Made by a program: the position numbers and the translations under genes. A stretch of 64,000 bases of DNA from an uncultured Psychroserpens sp. (lineage in GTDB: Bacteria; Bacteroidota; Bacteroidia; Flavobacteriales; Flavobacteriaceae), in assembly GCF_947501425.1 (NCBI RefSeq), contig NZ_CANMVN010000003.1, positions 124,001 to 188,000 of the forward strand, written 5' to 3'. Shown here piece after piece: positions 36,432 through 46,715 of the stretch. The notes below the pieces were generated by a model that was not told the origin of the DNA, ran no database searches, and worked only from the letters and a program-made list of their open reading frames with translations. Every line of letters begins with the position of its first letter. The stretch's first letter is position 1.

Positions 36432-38915
36432 ATGAATTTAAAACCATTATTATTAGTTCTTTTATTTCTATGTTCACTGTTTAGTTACGCTCAAAATGAA
36501 GTAACTATCTCAGGAATTGTTATAGATGCCGAAGATAAAGCTCCTTTAGAATATGCCACCATCTCATTTTTCAGTAAAAAAGAAAATAAGATTGTTACTG
36601 GAGGTATTACAGATACCAAAGGTATGTTCAAGATTGAGGTTCCTATTGGTACTTATAATGTTTTGGTCGAATATTTATCATATAAAACCAAAACCTATGA
36701 GGACAGAACTATTGACAAAAGTATAAATCTGGGCACTGTCTCTCTCGAACTCAACCTTGAAGCTTTAGATGCTGTAGAAGTGGTTGCTGAGCGTACTACT
36801 GTTGAGATCAAACTGGATAAAAAAATCTATAATGTTGGTAAAGATCTAACCGTTAGAGGCGGAACTGTAAGTGATGTCTTAGATAATGTACCATCTGTGT
36901 CTGTAGATGTCGAAGGAAATGTTGCTCTAAGAGGAAATGATGATGTAAGAATTTTAATCAATGGGAAACCGTCTGGACTTGTAGGATTAAATTCTACAGA
37001 AGCCCTAAGACAACTACCTGCTGAAGCTATAGAGCGTGTTGAAGTCATTACAGCGCCTTCTGCTCGTTATGACGCCGAAGGTACTGCAGGTATCCTAAAT
37101 ATCATTCTTAGACGTAGTAAACTGCAAGGCCTAAATGGAGCTATAACCGTTAATGCTGGTTACCCAACACAAGCTGGTGTCTCTGGAAATATCAACTATA
37201 GAACAGGCGATTTCAACTTTTTCAATACCACAAGTTATAACTACCGAAATGTACCAGGTAATGCGTTCACTGATACTGAATTCTTTCCTGATAACAATAG
37301 ATTAGAGGAAACCAGAGATTTTGATCGTATCAGAAAAGGTTTCAACACCAACTTTGGTGTAGAATGGTATATTAATGATTCGGCATCATTGACCACATCT
37401 GTTCAATTACGTGATAGCGACAATGAACAGGAAACCGATAATATTGTTAGAGAATTTGATGCTGATGGCAACTTAACCTCTAGACGTGTTCGTTTTGATC
37501 CAGAGTTTGAAGACGATAAAACCGTTCAGTATACCCTTAATTTTGATAAGCAATTTGGTGAAGATAGTGATCATAGATTCACCTTTAATTTTCAGTATGA
37601 AGATAGTGCCGAACTTGAAGAATCATTAATTGTACAAGATGATATTCCGGTTGAAGATGTAGCGACAGATGAAAATCAAGAGCGTGTCTTTTTACAGAGT
37701 GACTATGTCTTGCCTATAGGTGAAGTAAGTCAGTTTGAAGTGGGTTACCAAGGTCGTTTTCTGACTTTAGATACCGATTATGAGATTTCTTTTAGAGATA
37801 ACGATTCAGGCGAATTTGAGTTAAGTACTGATTTGAGTAATAATCTTATCTACAGAGAATATGTTAATGCCATATACACTCAGTTTGGTAGTAAAATTAA
37901 ATCGAAATTCAGCTACCTCCTAGGATTAAGAATGGAGGAATCACGTATTACTATTGATCAGGTTACAAGTGGCGATTTTGATAAAAAGAATTATGTAGGT
38001 TTATTTCCAACAGTGAATTTAGCATATGAGATCAGTGATGATGAAAATATTACTTTAGGTTACAACCGAAGAATTAGACGACCACGTTCGCGATTTATCA
38101 ATCCGTTCCCATCTCGTAGTTCGGCTACTAATCTGTTTCAAGGAAATCCAGATTTAGATCCTAGTTATTCTAATACGTTCGATCTAGGATACTTCAGAAA
38201 ATTTAGTAGCAAGTTATCGTTAAATACGTCGTTATACTACCAACGCACTACAGATAATTTCAATTTTATCAATCAAGGAACTGATGATTTCTTCATTTTT
38301 GAAACCAATCAGATTGTGAATATTGATGACCCAAACTTTGATGAGCTCAATGAAAACTTCGATCTCATCCAAATTATAAGACGTACACCTGTTAATTTAG
38401 CTACTAATGATCGCTATGGTTTTGAATTTACACTGACTTACAGACCTACTAAAAAATGGAATATCAACGGAAACTTTAATTTATTCCAATCCATCACTGA
38501 AGGAGTGTTTGAGGATACCGATTTTGGAGCCGAAAACTTAAGTTGGTTTGTCAGACTCAATAATAAGTACACCTTACCAGGTAACATCGACTGGCAAACA
38601 CGTATGAACTATCGTGGACCGCAGGAAGATGCGCAAAATAAAAGACAAGGTATCTTTTCTATGGATTTAGCATTTAGTAAAGATCTGTTTAAAGACAAAG
38701 CATCAATTGCGGTAAATGTTAGAGATGTGTTCAATTCAAGAAAGCGTATTTCTGAAACTACCACACCTAATTTCAGGTCTGATAGTGAATTCCAATGGCG
38801 AGTAAGAACAATCAACCTTGCTTTTACCTACAGGTTTAATCAGCAGAAGACACGAGAGCGCAATGGTCGTGATAACGGCAATGGTGGTGGCGATGATTTT
38901 GATTTTGAAGGTTAA
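36432..38915 (+). CDS. TonB-dependent receptor / outer-membrane beta-barrel protein with carboxypeptidase-like domain
   Basis: 827 aa with a signal peptide (LLLVLLFLCSLFSYAQ). Residues ~22-110 are a CarboxypepD regulatory-like beta-sandwich (VTISGIVIDAEDKAPLEYATI), then a plug domain (GGTVSDVLDNVPSVSVDVEGNVALRGNDDVRILINGKPSG), then a ~600-residue beta-barrel ending in an aromatic strand (TINLAFTYRF) and a Gly/Asp tail. It is of the outer-membrane beta-barrel/TonB receptor group that often lacks a SusD partner, and no susD gene is adjacent. The substrate is unknown. It is monocistronic with its own promoter and terminator. Confidence 0.88.
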   Translation: MNLKPLLLVLLFLCSLFSYAQNEVTISGIVIDAEDKAPLEYATISFFSKKENKIVTGGITDTKGMFKIEVPIGTYNVLVEYLSYKTKTYEDRTIDKSINLGTVSLELNLEALDAVEVVAERTTVEIKLDKKIYNVGKDLTVRGGTVSDVLDNVPSVSVDVEGNVALRGNDDVRILINGKPSGLVGLNSTEALRQLPAEAIERVEVITAPSARYDAEGTAGILNIILRRSKLQGLNGAITVNAGYPTQAGVSGNINYRTGDFNFFNTTSYNYRNVPGNAFTDTEFFPDNNRLEETRDFDRIRKGFNTNFGVEWYINDSASLTTSVQLRDSDNEQETDNIVREFDADGNLTSRRVRFDPEFEDDKTVQYTLNFDKQFGEDSDHRFTFNFQYEDSAELEESLIVQDDIPVEDVATDENQERVFLQSDYVLPIGEVSQFEVGYQGRFLTLDTDYEISFRDNDSGEFELSTDLSNNLIYREYVNAIYTQFGSKIKSKFSYLLGLRMEESRITIDQVTSGDFDKKNYVGLFPTVNLAYEISDDENITLGYNRRIRRPRSRFINPFPSRSSATNLFQGNPDLDPSYSNTFDLGYFRKFSSKLSLNTSLYYQRTTDNFNFINQGTDDFFIFETNQIVNIDDPNFDELNENFDLIQIIRRTPVNLATNDRYGFEFTLTYRPTKKWNINGNFNLFQSITEGVFEDTDFGAENLSWFVRLNNKYTLPGNIDWQTRMNYRGPQEDAQNKRQGIFSMDLAFSKDLFKDKASIAVNVRDVFNSRKRISETTTPNFRSDSEFQWRVRTINLAFTYRFNQQKTRERNGRDNGNGGGDDFDFEG

Positions 38916-38934
38916 GATATTTAAATGAAAACAT

Positions 38935-38969
38935 AAAAAAAAGGAAACCAATATGGTTTCCTTTTTTTA
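38935..38969. terminator. bidirectional intrinsic terminator
   Basis: The perfect stem AAAAAAGGAAACC/GGTTTCCTTTTTT (around 38937-38949 with 38955-38967) lies between the receptor gene and the convergent small membrane protein. Confidence 0.92.
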
Positions 38970-38986
38970 TTTATGATACTAAACGC

Positions 38987-39169
38987 TTAGAGAGCAGCTT
39001 CTCTCTCAGCTTTCTTTTCTTCTTTACGTTCTTTCATACGTTCTATAAATGCACCTCCAACCCAGTAAGGGATCACAAAAGTGATAAGAAAGATCATTAA
39101 CCAAAAACCGATGGTTAAAATTGTTAAAAACGCTAAAAATCCTAAATATTGGTCAAATTCAAAAATCAT
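38987..39169 (-). CDS. small membrane protein, 60 aa
   Basis: 60 aa from the ATG at 39169, which gives MIFEFDQYLGFLAFLTILTI. The longer frame to 39220 adds a poorly coding AT-rich leader. Two hydrophobic segments (FLAFLTILTIGFWLMIFLITFVIPYWVG) are followed by a highly charged ERMKERKEEKKAEREAAL tail on the cytoplasmic side. Function is unknown. It is monocistronic and shares the terminator at 38935. Confidence 0.65.
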   Translation of the reverse strand: MIFEFDQYLGFLAFLTILTIGFWLMIFLITFVIPYWVGGAFIERMKERKEEKKAEREAAL

Positions 39170-39272
39170 GTGGTTTTTTTTTGTTACTGCAAAGATATAA
39201 TAAAGGGTTTTGTTTTGCAATAAGAAATTTGAGATTTATTAACAGGTTGTAAAGAATTTTTTAAATTATATT

Positions 39273-40640
39273 TTATTGATACAGTACATCTAAAGCATGG
39301 TCATAATAAAAACCACTTGTAACATTTGGGTCCTTTGTATATACACCTAAGATTTGCTTCATGTAACCATTTATTGAACTCGCATCCTTTAACCCTTTAA
39401 TATCCGTAAAAATACTGGTACTTGGATCTGTAATTTTATAAGTATCTTTAAAAGTATAAGGCTTAGATATATATTTAAAATTAAAATTATTATAGCTTTC
39501 TGGATTAGTTTTAGCAGTTGGCTCTGCATAGTAGGTTTTAAAATTAATGAGCTCAAAATCAGTTATATTGAATTCGAAAGATTTAAATCCTGGATTATTG
39601 TTATGATTCAATGATATTCCTGGTGTAGAAATACTAACTGTAATTAGTTTGTTTGGATCTGTATTGTCATCAGCAGCATATATACGGCGTAGACCATCTA
39701 AATGTGTATGACTAGTGAGCATGCCTCGAATTTTTGGTTGATTGTTCTTTAATAGATCTAAAAAACCATTTTGAACTTTGACACTATTTCCATTTTTATC
39801 TGTAACATAAAGGTTATCATTCCACATATTATCACCATTAAAACCATGACCATCACGTCCAGGAGGGATATGCATCATTAATAATACATTATCAGTAGTA
39901 TCAAATCCATCTATTGTTTTCTCTAACCATGAAAATTGATTTTGTGCAGCAGAGTCCTGAGAAACTCCGTCATTAGGACGATAGTGATTATGCCTCCCTT
40001 TTCGGCAAAAAATAACCGAATTCAACGCCACAACTTTGAGCACCTCCTTATCTACATTTAGATCGACACTATAATATCCAAACTCTTTATTAAAATCAAG
40101 ATTGCTTATAGTAGTCGTTTTTGAATTCCTGTTAATTATTGGCCACGGATTTGTTGGCACATCATCTAATGAAAAAATTGTGGTTCCGTTTGGGCTAACT
40201 CCATCTTGAAATGAGTGATAATCGCCTTTCATTGTATCATTATTTCCTGGTAGATACAAAATTGGAAAATCACCATCTAAGTCTCTAAAATCTTTCAATA
40301 CCTCACCTATATTATGTGTTATATTTGAATAGTAATTAGGTAAATCTCCTAAATACACCATAAATCTTGGTTTTTCATGTTTGCTTACTGAATCAATCTT
40401 TCTTATCGTTCTTTTCCAAATCGAATCTCCTGATACAGAACCATAGCCTACCATCCCTAAAGAATCATCAAGATGTACATCAGATAAGGTTAAGAAGTTA
40501 GCCGTTAATGGATCTGATGGTGTTGTTTCATCCTCTTCAACTGTATCTGTTAATGAATTTGCTTCTACTTGCTTATCATTTTTACAACTGAATGATAAAA
40601 CTAAAAACAAACAAAGTAATATATAATAAAATGATTTCAT
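39273..40640 (-). CDS. lipoprotein calcineurin-like phosphoesterase
   Basis: 455 aa from the ATG at 40640. This start gives a proper lipoprotein signal (MKSFYYILLCLFLVLSFSC) with lipidated Cys19; the longer frame starts ten codons earlier. Metallophosphoesterase motifs occur in order: LSDVHLDDS, YLGDLPNYY, LPGNNDT, MMHIPPGRDGHG and TSHTHLDGL, covering all five metal-ligand blocks. It resembles acid-sphingomyelinase-like secreted phosphodiesterases. It is probably anchored to the outer or inner membrane facing outward, for phosphate or lipid headgroup scavenging. Confidence 0.85.
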   Translation of the reverse strand: MKSFYYILLCLFLVLSFSCKNDKQVEANSLTDTVEEDETTPSDPLTANFLTLSDVHLDDSLGMVGYGSVSGDSIWKRTIRKIDSVSKHEKPRFMVYLGDLPNYYSNITHNIGEVLKDFRDLDGDFPILYLPGNNDTMKGDYHSFQDGVSPNGTTIFSLDDVPTNPWPIINRNSKTTTISNLDFNKEFGYYSVDLNVDKEVLKVVALNSVIFCRKGRHNHYRPNDGVSQDSAAQNQFSWLEKTIDGFDTTDNVLLMMHIPPGRDGHGFNGDNMWNDNLYVTDKNGNSVKVQNGFLDLLKNNQPKIRGMLTSHTHLDGLRRIYAADDNTDPNKLITVSISTPGISLNHNNNPGFKSFEFNITDFELINFKTYYAEPTAKTNPESYNNFNFKYISKPYTFKDTYKITDPSTSIFTDIKGLKDASSINGYMKQILGVYTKDPNVTSGFYYDHALDVLYQ

Positions 40641-40812
40641 GATTAAACTATTTAAATTAGCTAGTATCAAAACTAATGGCTACATTTTAAAAATCTATGC
40701 GTATAAATACCTGATTTATAATTTATAACTCATACGTTAGACGGCTAGTCAACGCTTCCAATTTCCGAGTGAATTAAACCAAAATCCATTCGAAAATACG
40801 TATCAAAAATCG

Positions 40813-40820
40813 TAACTTTG
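40813..40820 (+). promoter_or_regulatory. -7 promoter element for fumC (TAACTTTG)
   Basis: An exact TAnnTTTG match 25 bp before the fumC ATG at 40846. Confidence 0.65.
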
Positions 40821-40845
40821 TAGCTCTTAAAATACACAACCCATT

Positions 40846-42243
40846 ATGAACTACAGAATAGAAAAAGATACAATGGGCGAGGTCAAAGTGCCTGCCGATA
40901 AACTCTGGGGAGCTCAAACAGAGCGTTCTCGAAATAACTTTAAAATTGGTGCTCCTGCATCCATGCCTTTAGAAATTGTATATGGCTTTGCTTACCTTAA
41001 AAAAGCTGCAGCCTACACCAACGCTGAGCTAGGAGTTTTAGCTGATGAAAAGAGAGATTTGATTGCTCAGGTTTGTGATGAAATTTTAGATGGAAAGCAT
41101 GACGATCAGTTTCCTTTAGTGATCTGGCAAACAGGTTCTGGAACGCAAAGTAACATGAACGTAAATGAAGTAATTGCTAACAGAGCTCATCAACTAGCTG
41201 GGCAAGTCATTGGTGAAGGTGAGAAAACCATTCAGCCAAATGATGATGTCAATAAATCGCAATCGTCTAACGATACCTTTCCAACTGGAATGCACATCGC
41301 TATTTACAAGAAAGTAGTTGAAACGACTATGTCAGGTGTGATCAAATTGAGAAATACATTACATGAGAAGTCGGTAGCGTTTAAAGATGTTGTAAAAATT
41401 GGACGTACGCACCTTATGGATGCCACACCATTAACACTCGGTCAAGAATTTTCGGGATATGTATCTCAATTAGATCACGGACTAAAAGCGTTAGAACACA
41501 CCTTACCTCACCTAGCCGAATTAGCTCTTGGTGGTACTGCTGTTGGTACAGGATTAAATACTCCTAAAGGCTACAGCGAATTAGTCGCTGAATATATAGC
41601 TAAATTTACAGACTTACCTTTTGTGTCTGCTGATAATAAGTTTGAAGCTCTTGCTGCTCACGATGCTCTTGTAGAAACGCATGGAGCATTAAAGCAACTA
41701 GCAGTCTCATTAAATAAAATTGCTAATGATATACGTATGATGGCCTCTGGTCCAAGAAGTGGTATTGGAGAGATCATCATTCCTGCAAATGAACCTGGTA
41801 GTTCAATCATGCCAGGAAAAGTAAATCCTACACAATGTGAGGCTTTAACTATGGTTTGTGCTCAAGTAATGGGTAATGATGTTGCTGTAACGGTTGGAGG
41901 TACTCAAGGTCACTATGAGCTTAATGTATTTAAACCAATGATGGCTGCAAATGTCTTACATTCTGCACAACTTCTGGGTGATGCTTGTGTGAGCTTTGAA
42001 GCTCATTGTGCTTCTGGTATTGAACCTAACCATGAAGTGATTAAACAACTATTAAATAACTCATTAATGTTGGTTACTGCCTTAAATACTAAGATTGGGT
42101 ATTATAAAGCTGCAGAAATTGCTAACACTGCACACAAAAACGGAACAACACTAAGAGAGGAAGCGATCAACCTTGGCTATGTCACTGCCGAAGATTATGA
42201 TGCCTGGGTGAAACCTGAAGACATGGTTGGTGAGCTGAAATAA
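40846..42243 (+). CDS. fumC: class II fumarate hydratase
   Basis: 465 aa, standard length. It interconverts fumarate and malate in the TCA cycle without an Fe-S cluster. The superfamily signature [17 protein letters not shown] carries the catalytic-loop serine. [16 protein letters not shown] and [10 protein letters not shown] form the active site with subunits of the homotetramer. All motifs are intact. It has its own promoter and a terminator after it, so it is monocistronic. Confidence 0.97.
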   Translation: MNYRIEKDTMGEVKVPADKLWGAQTERSRNNFKIGAPASMPLEIVYGFAYLKKAAAYTNAELGVLADEKRDLIAQVCDEILDGKHDDQFPLVIWQTGSGTQSNMNVNEVIANRAHQLAGQVIGEGEKTIQPNDDVNKSQSSNDTFPTGMHIAIYKKVVETTMSGVIKLRNTLHEKSVAFKDVVKIGRTHLMDATPLTLGQEFSGYVSQLDHGLKALEHTLPHLAELALGGTAVGTGLNTPKGYSELVAEYIAKFTDLPFVSADNKFEALAAHDALVETHGALKQLAVSLNKIANDIRMMASGPRSGIGEIIIPANEPGSSIMPGKVNPTQCEALTMVCAQVMGNDVAVTVGGTQGHYELNVFKPMMAANVLHSAQLLGDACVSFEAHCASGIEPNHEVIKQLLNNSLMLVTALNTKIGYYKAAEIANTAHKNGTTLREEAINLGYVTAEDYDAWVKPEDMVGELK

Positions 42244-42270
42244 GATTTAACTTACGTTAAAATGCATAAA

Positions 42271-42304
42271 AACATCGACAAAAAGTATATTGTCGGTGTT
42301 TTTG
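42271..42304 (+). terminator. fumC terminator
   Basis: The stem AACATCGACA/TGTCGGTGTT, with one G-T wobble, is followed by T3. Its position rules out translation from the upstream ATG at 42262 as the start of the next gene. Confidence 0.8.
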
Positions 42305-42333
42305 TATATATTAGCACCAACAAATTAACACTT

Positions 42334-43761
42334 ATGAAAACAACTTTACTTAGCTTTATTTGCATAACTTTTTTTAGCATACTATCATTTGCCCAACCCT
42401 TCGCGGCTGTACAAACGATAGATTCTAATACAGGAACAGACCCTTACGAATTTGCATCAGGTGATCTTGATGGCGATGGTGATATTGATCTGGTTATGGC
42501 CACTTATGATTTCAATGGCGGAACACCAGCTCAGGATTATATCAAATGGTATAAAAATGATGGTAGTGGAAACTTTACAGTAGAAACCGAAATATCAACA
42601 ACCTTACAGTATATTGACGGACTTACCGTTGCTGACATTGATGGACAATATGGTTTAGATGTTATTGCTACATCTGGTAATCAGGATAAATTGGTTTATT
42701 TCCTTAGTAATGCTGCTGGTGGATTTGATACTGAAGTAGTAGTTGATGCTGCACTTATTGGTCCTGGAGAAGTTACAACTGGTGATATTAACTTAGATGG
42801 CCATACTGATATTGCAACGATTTCATTCTCAAACAGTAGAACTCAATGGTATTCTGGTGATGGTACAGGTAATTTTACTGCTGAAGCTGATATTGAAAAT
42901 GGTACAGGAAACTTTTCGCTTTATGTTAGTCTCGCAGATTTAGATGGTGATACCGATTTAGATGCTGTTGTAACTTATTATGGTGATCAATCTATTGAGA
43001 TCTTTTACAATCAGTATATAGAAAGTGGTTCTACATCTGTATCATGGATTAAAGATACTGTTACAGTTGACAGTGGTTCTACAGCTACTAATTTTTTATT
43101 CAATGTAACTACTGGAGACGTTAACAACGATGGTAATTTGAACATTATTGCTGTTGATAATTTTTCTGGAGATGTCACTTGGTATGATAAAGTAAAGAAT
43201 GGAACATCAACAGCTAACGCTATTTCTGATGATTCTATCATTGATAGACCTGCAGCAGCTGTGATAGCAGATATTAATAACGATGGTGAAAATGATGTAC
43301 TACTAACTGATGGTGGCTCAATAGACGATGCTATTATATGGTTTCAGGGAGCAAATAATGCTAGTCCTAGTGCAACACCACAATTAATTGCAGACAATAA
43401 CTTCCAAATGTATGATTTCGCAGTGGATGATTATGATGGTGATGGCGACAAAGATATTGCATCTATTGGGTTTAGTAACGATACTGTATTTTGGTACGAA
43501 AACGAATTGATTACATTAGGTGTCTCTGAATTTGACCCACAAGAGTTCATCATATATCCTAATCCAGCTCAAACACACATTTCGATAAAAGGTGATTTTA
43601 ACGAGGCTATTAGTATCTCTGTTTTAAATACTTTAGGTCAGCAAGTGATGAGTTCAAAAGTGATGAATAACCAACGCTTGGATATTTCTAAATTAGAAAC
43701 TGGACTTTATATTATAAAATTTGATAACTATAACACAACGTATAAGTTTGTAAAAGAATAA
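42334..43761 (+). CDS. secreted FG-GAP/VCBS repeat protein with T9SS sorting domain
   Basis: 475 aa from the ATG at 42334; the frame upstream runs through a terminator. The signal peptide is followed by SFAQP. At least five FG-GAP/VCBS-type calcium-binding repeats follow, with D-x-D-x-D-x-D-I loops (DLDGDGDIDLV, DIDGQYGLDVI, DLDGDTDLDAV, DVNNDGNLNII, DYDGDGDKDIA), predicting a beta-propeller. The last ~80 residues (EFIIYPNPAQTHISIKG to YKFVKE) are a type A T9SS C-terminal sorting domain. It is exported by type IX secretion to the surface or medium. Confidence 0.9.
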   Translation: MKTTLLSFICITFFSILSFAQPFAAVQTIDSNTGTDPYEFASGDLDGDGDIDLVMATYDFNGGTPAQDYIKWYKNDGSGNFTVETEISTTLQYIDGLTVADIDGQYGLDVIATSGNQDKLVYFLSNAAGGFDTEVVVDAALIGPGEVTTGDINLDGHTDIATISFSNSRTQWYSGDGTGNFTAEADIENGTGNFSLYVSLADLDGDTDLDAVVTYYGDQSIEIFYNQYIESGSTSVSWIKDTVTVDSGSTATNFLFNVTTGDVNNDGNLNIIAVDNFSGDVTWYDKVKNGTSTANAISDDSIIDRPAAAVIADINNDGENDVLLTDGGSIDDAIIWFQGANNASPSATPQLIADNNFQMYDFAVDDYDGDGDKDIASIGFSNDTVFWYENELITLGVSEFDPQEFIIYPNPAQTHISIKGDFNEAISISVLNTLGQQVMSSKVMNNQRLDISKLETGLYIIKFDNYNTTYKFVKE

Positions 43762-43780
43762 GTTATTTTTAAATACTCAC

Positions 43781-43818
43781 AAAAAACTGCCTTTTTCATG
43801 ACATTAGGCAGTTTTTTT
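43781..43818. terminator. bidirectional terminator
   Basis: The stem AAAAAACTGCCT/AGGCAGTTTTTT (43781-43792 with 43806-43817) sits just after the T9SS cargo gene. Confidence 0.9.
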
Positions 43819-43869
43819 TATTTTAAAGATTAGTATTTTTATATCATAAAATGACTTATACCCTTTCCT

Positions 43870-45105
43870 ATGTCCATACTCATAAAAAACATAAAAGAAT
43901 TACTTCAGGTTAGAAATACTAACGTCACCATAGTCAAAGGTGACGACATGAAAGTATTGCCTACACTAAAAAATGCCTATGTATTAATAGAACACGATAC
44001 CATTGTAGAGTATGGTAGTATGGATGATTACTATAACATGAATGCTGAAGAGGTAATTGACGCTACCGGAAAAATAGTCTTGCCTACATGGTGTGACTCA
44101 CATACACATATTGTGTATGCTGGTGATAGAACACAAGAGTTTGTTGATCGAATAAACGGATTATCATATGAAGACATTGCCAATCGTGGTGGTGGTATTT
44201 TGAATTCGGCTAAAACACTTCAAAACACCTCTGAAGATGAGCTCTATGAACAAGCGTCAAAGCGCTTGATTGAAGTAATAAAAATGGGAACTGGAGCCAT
44301 TGAAATTAAATCTGGCTATGGACTCACCGTTGAAGCCGAATTAAAGATGCTTCGTGTCATCAGTCGTTTAAAGAAAGATTTTCCTGTTAAGGTAAAACCA
44401 ACATTATTGGCGGCACACGCTATACCAGAAGCGTATAAAAACAATAAAGAAGGCTTTATGGATCTTGTGGTCAATGAGATGATTCCTGCAGTTTCCAAAG
44501 AAAAACTTGCCGAATATATCGATGTCTTTTGTGAAAAAGGATATTTTGATCTTGAAGATACAGAACGTGTTCTTGAAGCTGCAATTAAACATCGTTTAAT
44601 CCCTAAACTACATGTCAATCAGTTTAATGCTTTTGGTGGTGTTGACTTAGGTGTAAAATACAAAGCTTTATCTGTTGATCATCTAGAAGAACTCAACCCA
44701 GAGGATATTTCGGCATTACAAAACTCAAATACAATGCCTGTAGCACTACCCTCTTGCTCCTATTTTTTGAGTATTCCATATACACCTGGTCGAAAACTCA
44801 TTGATGCAGGCTTACCATTAGCTTTGGCAACAGATTACAATCCTGGCTCAACTCCTAGCGGAAATATGAACTTTGTAGTTTCAACAGCTTGTATTAAAAT
44901 GAAGTTAACTCCAGAAGAAGCCATCAATGCTGCAACGATAAATGGCGCTTATGCCATGGGTATTTCTAACATGTACGGAAGTATATGCAGAGGAAAAAAA
45001 GCTAATTTGATTATTACTAAAGCCATTCCTAGTTATCACTATCTGCCTTATGCTTTTGGTGAGAACCATATAGACACAGTTATTATCAATGGAAAACGAT
45101 TTTAA
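43870..45105 (+). CDS. hutI: imidazolonepropionase
   Basis: 411 aa amidohydrolase that converts 4-imidazolone-5-propionate to N-formimino-L-glutamate, the third step of histidine degradation. Metal ligands are in CDSHTHIVYAGDR and LLAAHAIP. YGLTVEAELKMLRVISRL and the later ATDYNPGSTPSGNM are the HutI-specific signature. The pathway partner hutG lies 1.6 kb downstream; hutU and hutH are not in the window. It overlaps the next gene by 17 bp. Confidence 0.96.
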   Translation: MSILIKNIKELLQVRNTNVTIVKGDDMKVLPTLKNAYVLIEHDTIVEYGSMDDYYNMNAEEVIDATGKIVLPTWCDSHTHIVYAGDRTQEFVDRINGLSYEDIANRGGGILNSAKTLQNTSEDELYEQASKRLIEVIKMGTGAIEIKSGYGLTVEAELKMLRVISRLKKDFPVKVKPTLLAAHAIPEAYKNNKEGFMDLVVNEMIPAVSKEKLAEYIDVFCEKGYFDLEDTERVLEAAIKHRLIPKLHVNQFNAFGGVDLGVKYKALSVDHLEELNPEDISALQNSNTMPVALPSCSYFLSIPYTPGRKLIDAGLPLALATDYNPGSTPSGNMNFVVSTACIKMKLTPEEAINAATINGAYAMGISNMYGSICRGKKANLIITKAIPSYHYLPYAFGENHIDTVIINGKRF

Positions 45106-45652
45106 ACTTTCCGAAGATCAACCCATTTCTAAGGCATGTCATGATCAAGGACTAACTCATTATGCTGATGTATTTAACTATGTGAAAGCTTTACCTTATG
45201 GCCGTACTTCAAATCGTGGAGATTTTCGCTTGGTTTTACAGGAACACAAAGGCACCTGCTCTACCAAACATGCTTTACTTAAAGCAATCGCTCTGGAAAA
45301 TAGTTATACTGCTTTAGAATTATACTTAGGCATTTTTAAAATGAATGCTGTTAACACGCCTAAAATACGACCTGTTTTAGAGTATTATGAATTGGAATAT
45401 ATACCCGAAGCGCATTGTTATTTAAAGCATAATAATACAATTACTGATCTTACATTTAGCACTAATAACAGCACAAGTTTTTTAGATGATTTATTACATG
45501 AGGAGACCATTATTCCTGATCAAATTGGTGATTATAAAGTGCGTATGCATCAATCTTACATAAAATTCTGGATTGAAGACAACAAGCTTAGATATAACTT
45601 TGAGCAACTATGGAATATCAGAGAAATATGTATTAAAACATTTTCAGAATAA
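45089..45652 (+). CDS. transglutaminase-like cysteine protein, unknown
   Basis: 187 aa. Possible Cys-His-Asp triad: Cys57 in HKGTCSTKHALL, His109 in EAHCYL and Asp120 in TITDLT. This is the order and spacing of transglutaminase/papain-like folds, and GTCSxKH is a common form of that Cys motif. The gene starts inside hutI with a 17-bp overlap in another frame, implying translational coupling. It may act on formiminoglutamate or on proteins, but nothing identifies the substrate. The triad assignment is inference from motif spacing. Confidence 0.7.
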   Translation: MENDFKLSEDQPISKACHDQGLTHYADVFNYVKALPYGRTSNRGDFRLVLQEHKGTCSTKHALLKAIALENSYTALELYLGIFKMNAVNTPKIRPVLEYYELEYIPEAHCYLKHNNTITDLTFSTNNSTSFLDDLLHEETIIPDQIGDYKVRMHQSYIKFWIEDNKLRYNFEQLWNIREICIKTFSE

Positions 45653-45656
45653 CCAA

Positions 45657-45690
45657 AAAAAATCCGGAAATTCAACGAACTTCCGGATCT
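45657..45690 (-). terminator. intrinsic terminator, minus strand
   Basis: The stem ATCCGGAA/TTCCGGAT (45662-45669 with 45681-45688) has a long A run on the left, which is a T run for the minus strand. It terminates the coiled-coil gene ending at 45712. The plus side has no T run. Confidence 0.85.
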
Positions 45691-45711
45691 CAACCTAAAC
45701 CTATCTCTATC

Positions 45712-46593
45712 TTATTTCAGAGTAAATTCTGAAGTAGAAATTAATTCTTTGTTATTAAACACGTTTACAATGTAACGTCCTTTTTCAAACTCGTCATTAG
45801 GAGCTACAAACTCACAAATATTCAAGTTTCTATTTTCGTAATTGAACTTACTGATCAAACTGTAGTTTAAGACTGTTTCATCAAATTGTATTTGCTCGTT
45901 AGCACCTAATACATTGTTCTTTGGATCTAATACCTGAACGTATAATTCTTTATCTCCTGCACCTACTAAAGCGTTTTTAGCAACGGTGTAACACACTCTG
46001 ATTTTATCACTACGACGTGCACGTTCTGTAGGAATCAACTTACCTGAACTACGTTCTATAACACCAAACCCTTTAAGGTTTACTGTTTGTAATACTGCTG
46101 CATTTTCAACAACTTCGGCTAATTGCGTATTTTGAACCAAAAGGGAATCTGTAAACACTGTACGCTCAGCTAATTGCACTGTAGTGCTATCTAAGCTAGA
46201 TGCCAATAATGAGTTTTCAACTTTTAGTTTATCATTCTCAGCCATGATTACGTCCATTTCTTCCTGAAGTGCTAAGAATTTCTTCTTATATCTCCATAAA
46301 CTGTTTACGCTATTTTGCGAAATCTTTAAAGAATCCATTAAGCCTTGAATACGCTCTCTGGCATCTATTAATTTTTCGTTTGCTACTTCATTTTCACCAA
46401 TAGCAACGTCATACTGTTTTGCCATTGTACTTAAATCAGCCATAACCTGCTCTTTCTCTCTGGTTAAAGCTGCTTCATTTTCTTTTTTCTCATTGTACAG
46501 TTTTGATGTGTAAAATCCTGTACCTAAAAATAATGCCAATAGAATTCCTAAAGCAATTTTTAATCCTGTACTCTTACTGTTTGAATTTTCCAT
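45712..46593 (-). CDS. membrane-anchored coiled-coil protein
   Basis: 293 aa. One N-terminal membrane helix (LKIALGILLALFLGTGFYTS) leads into a coiled-coil from about residue 35 to 170 (many heptad Leu/Glu/Lys segments such as KEQVMADLSTMAKQYDVAIG). A C-terminal beta-rich domain (~175-293) contains FGVIERSSGKLIPTERARRSDKIRVCYTV. The family is known to me only as hypothetical proteins in flavobacteria. It probably lies on the periplasmic side of the inner membrane. It has its own terminator and is divergent from hutG. Confidence 0.72.
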   Translation of the reverse strand: MENSNSKSTGLKIALGILLALFLGTGFYTSKLYNEKKENEAALTREKEQVMADLSTMAKQYDVAIGENEVANEKLIDARERIQGLMDSLKISQNSVNSLWRYKKKFLALQEEMDVIMAENDKLKVENSLLASSLDSTTVQLAERTVFTDSLLVQNTQLAEVVENAAVLQTVNLKGFGVIERSSGKLIPTERARRSDKIRVCYTVAKNALVGAGDKELYVQVLDPKNNVLGANEQIQFDETVLNYSLISKFNYENRNLNICEFVAPNDEFEKGRYIVNVFNNKELISTSEFTLK

Positions 46594-46715
46594 AAGTTAC
46601 TTTTTGTTTCTAGTTATTTTTTAAACGTTAATTGTTTCAATTTTATTTGATAATCTTTGAAACTGAAAATAAAAAAACTGTACTTTTAATACATCAAAAT
46701 TAATCAATTTTGTTG

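Noticed and set aside
42262-42333. 24-codon N-terminal extension of the T9SS cargo
   Set aside because: It spans the fumC terminator hairpin and precedes a normal signal peptide starting at 42334.
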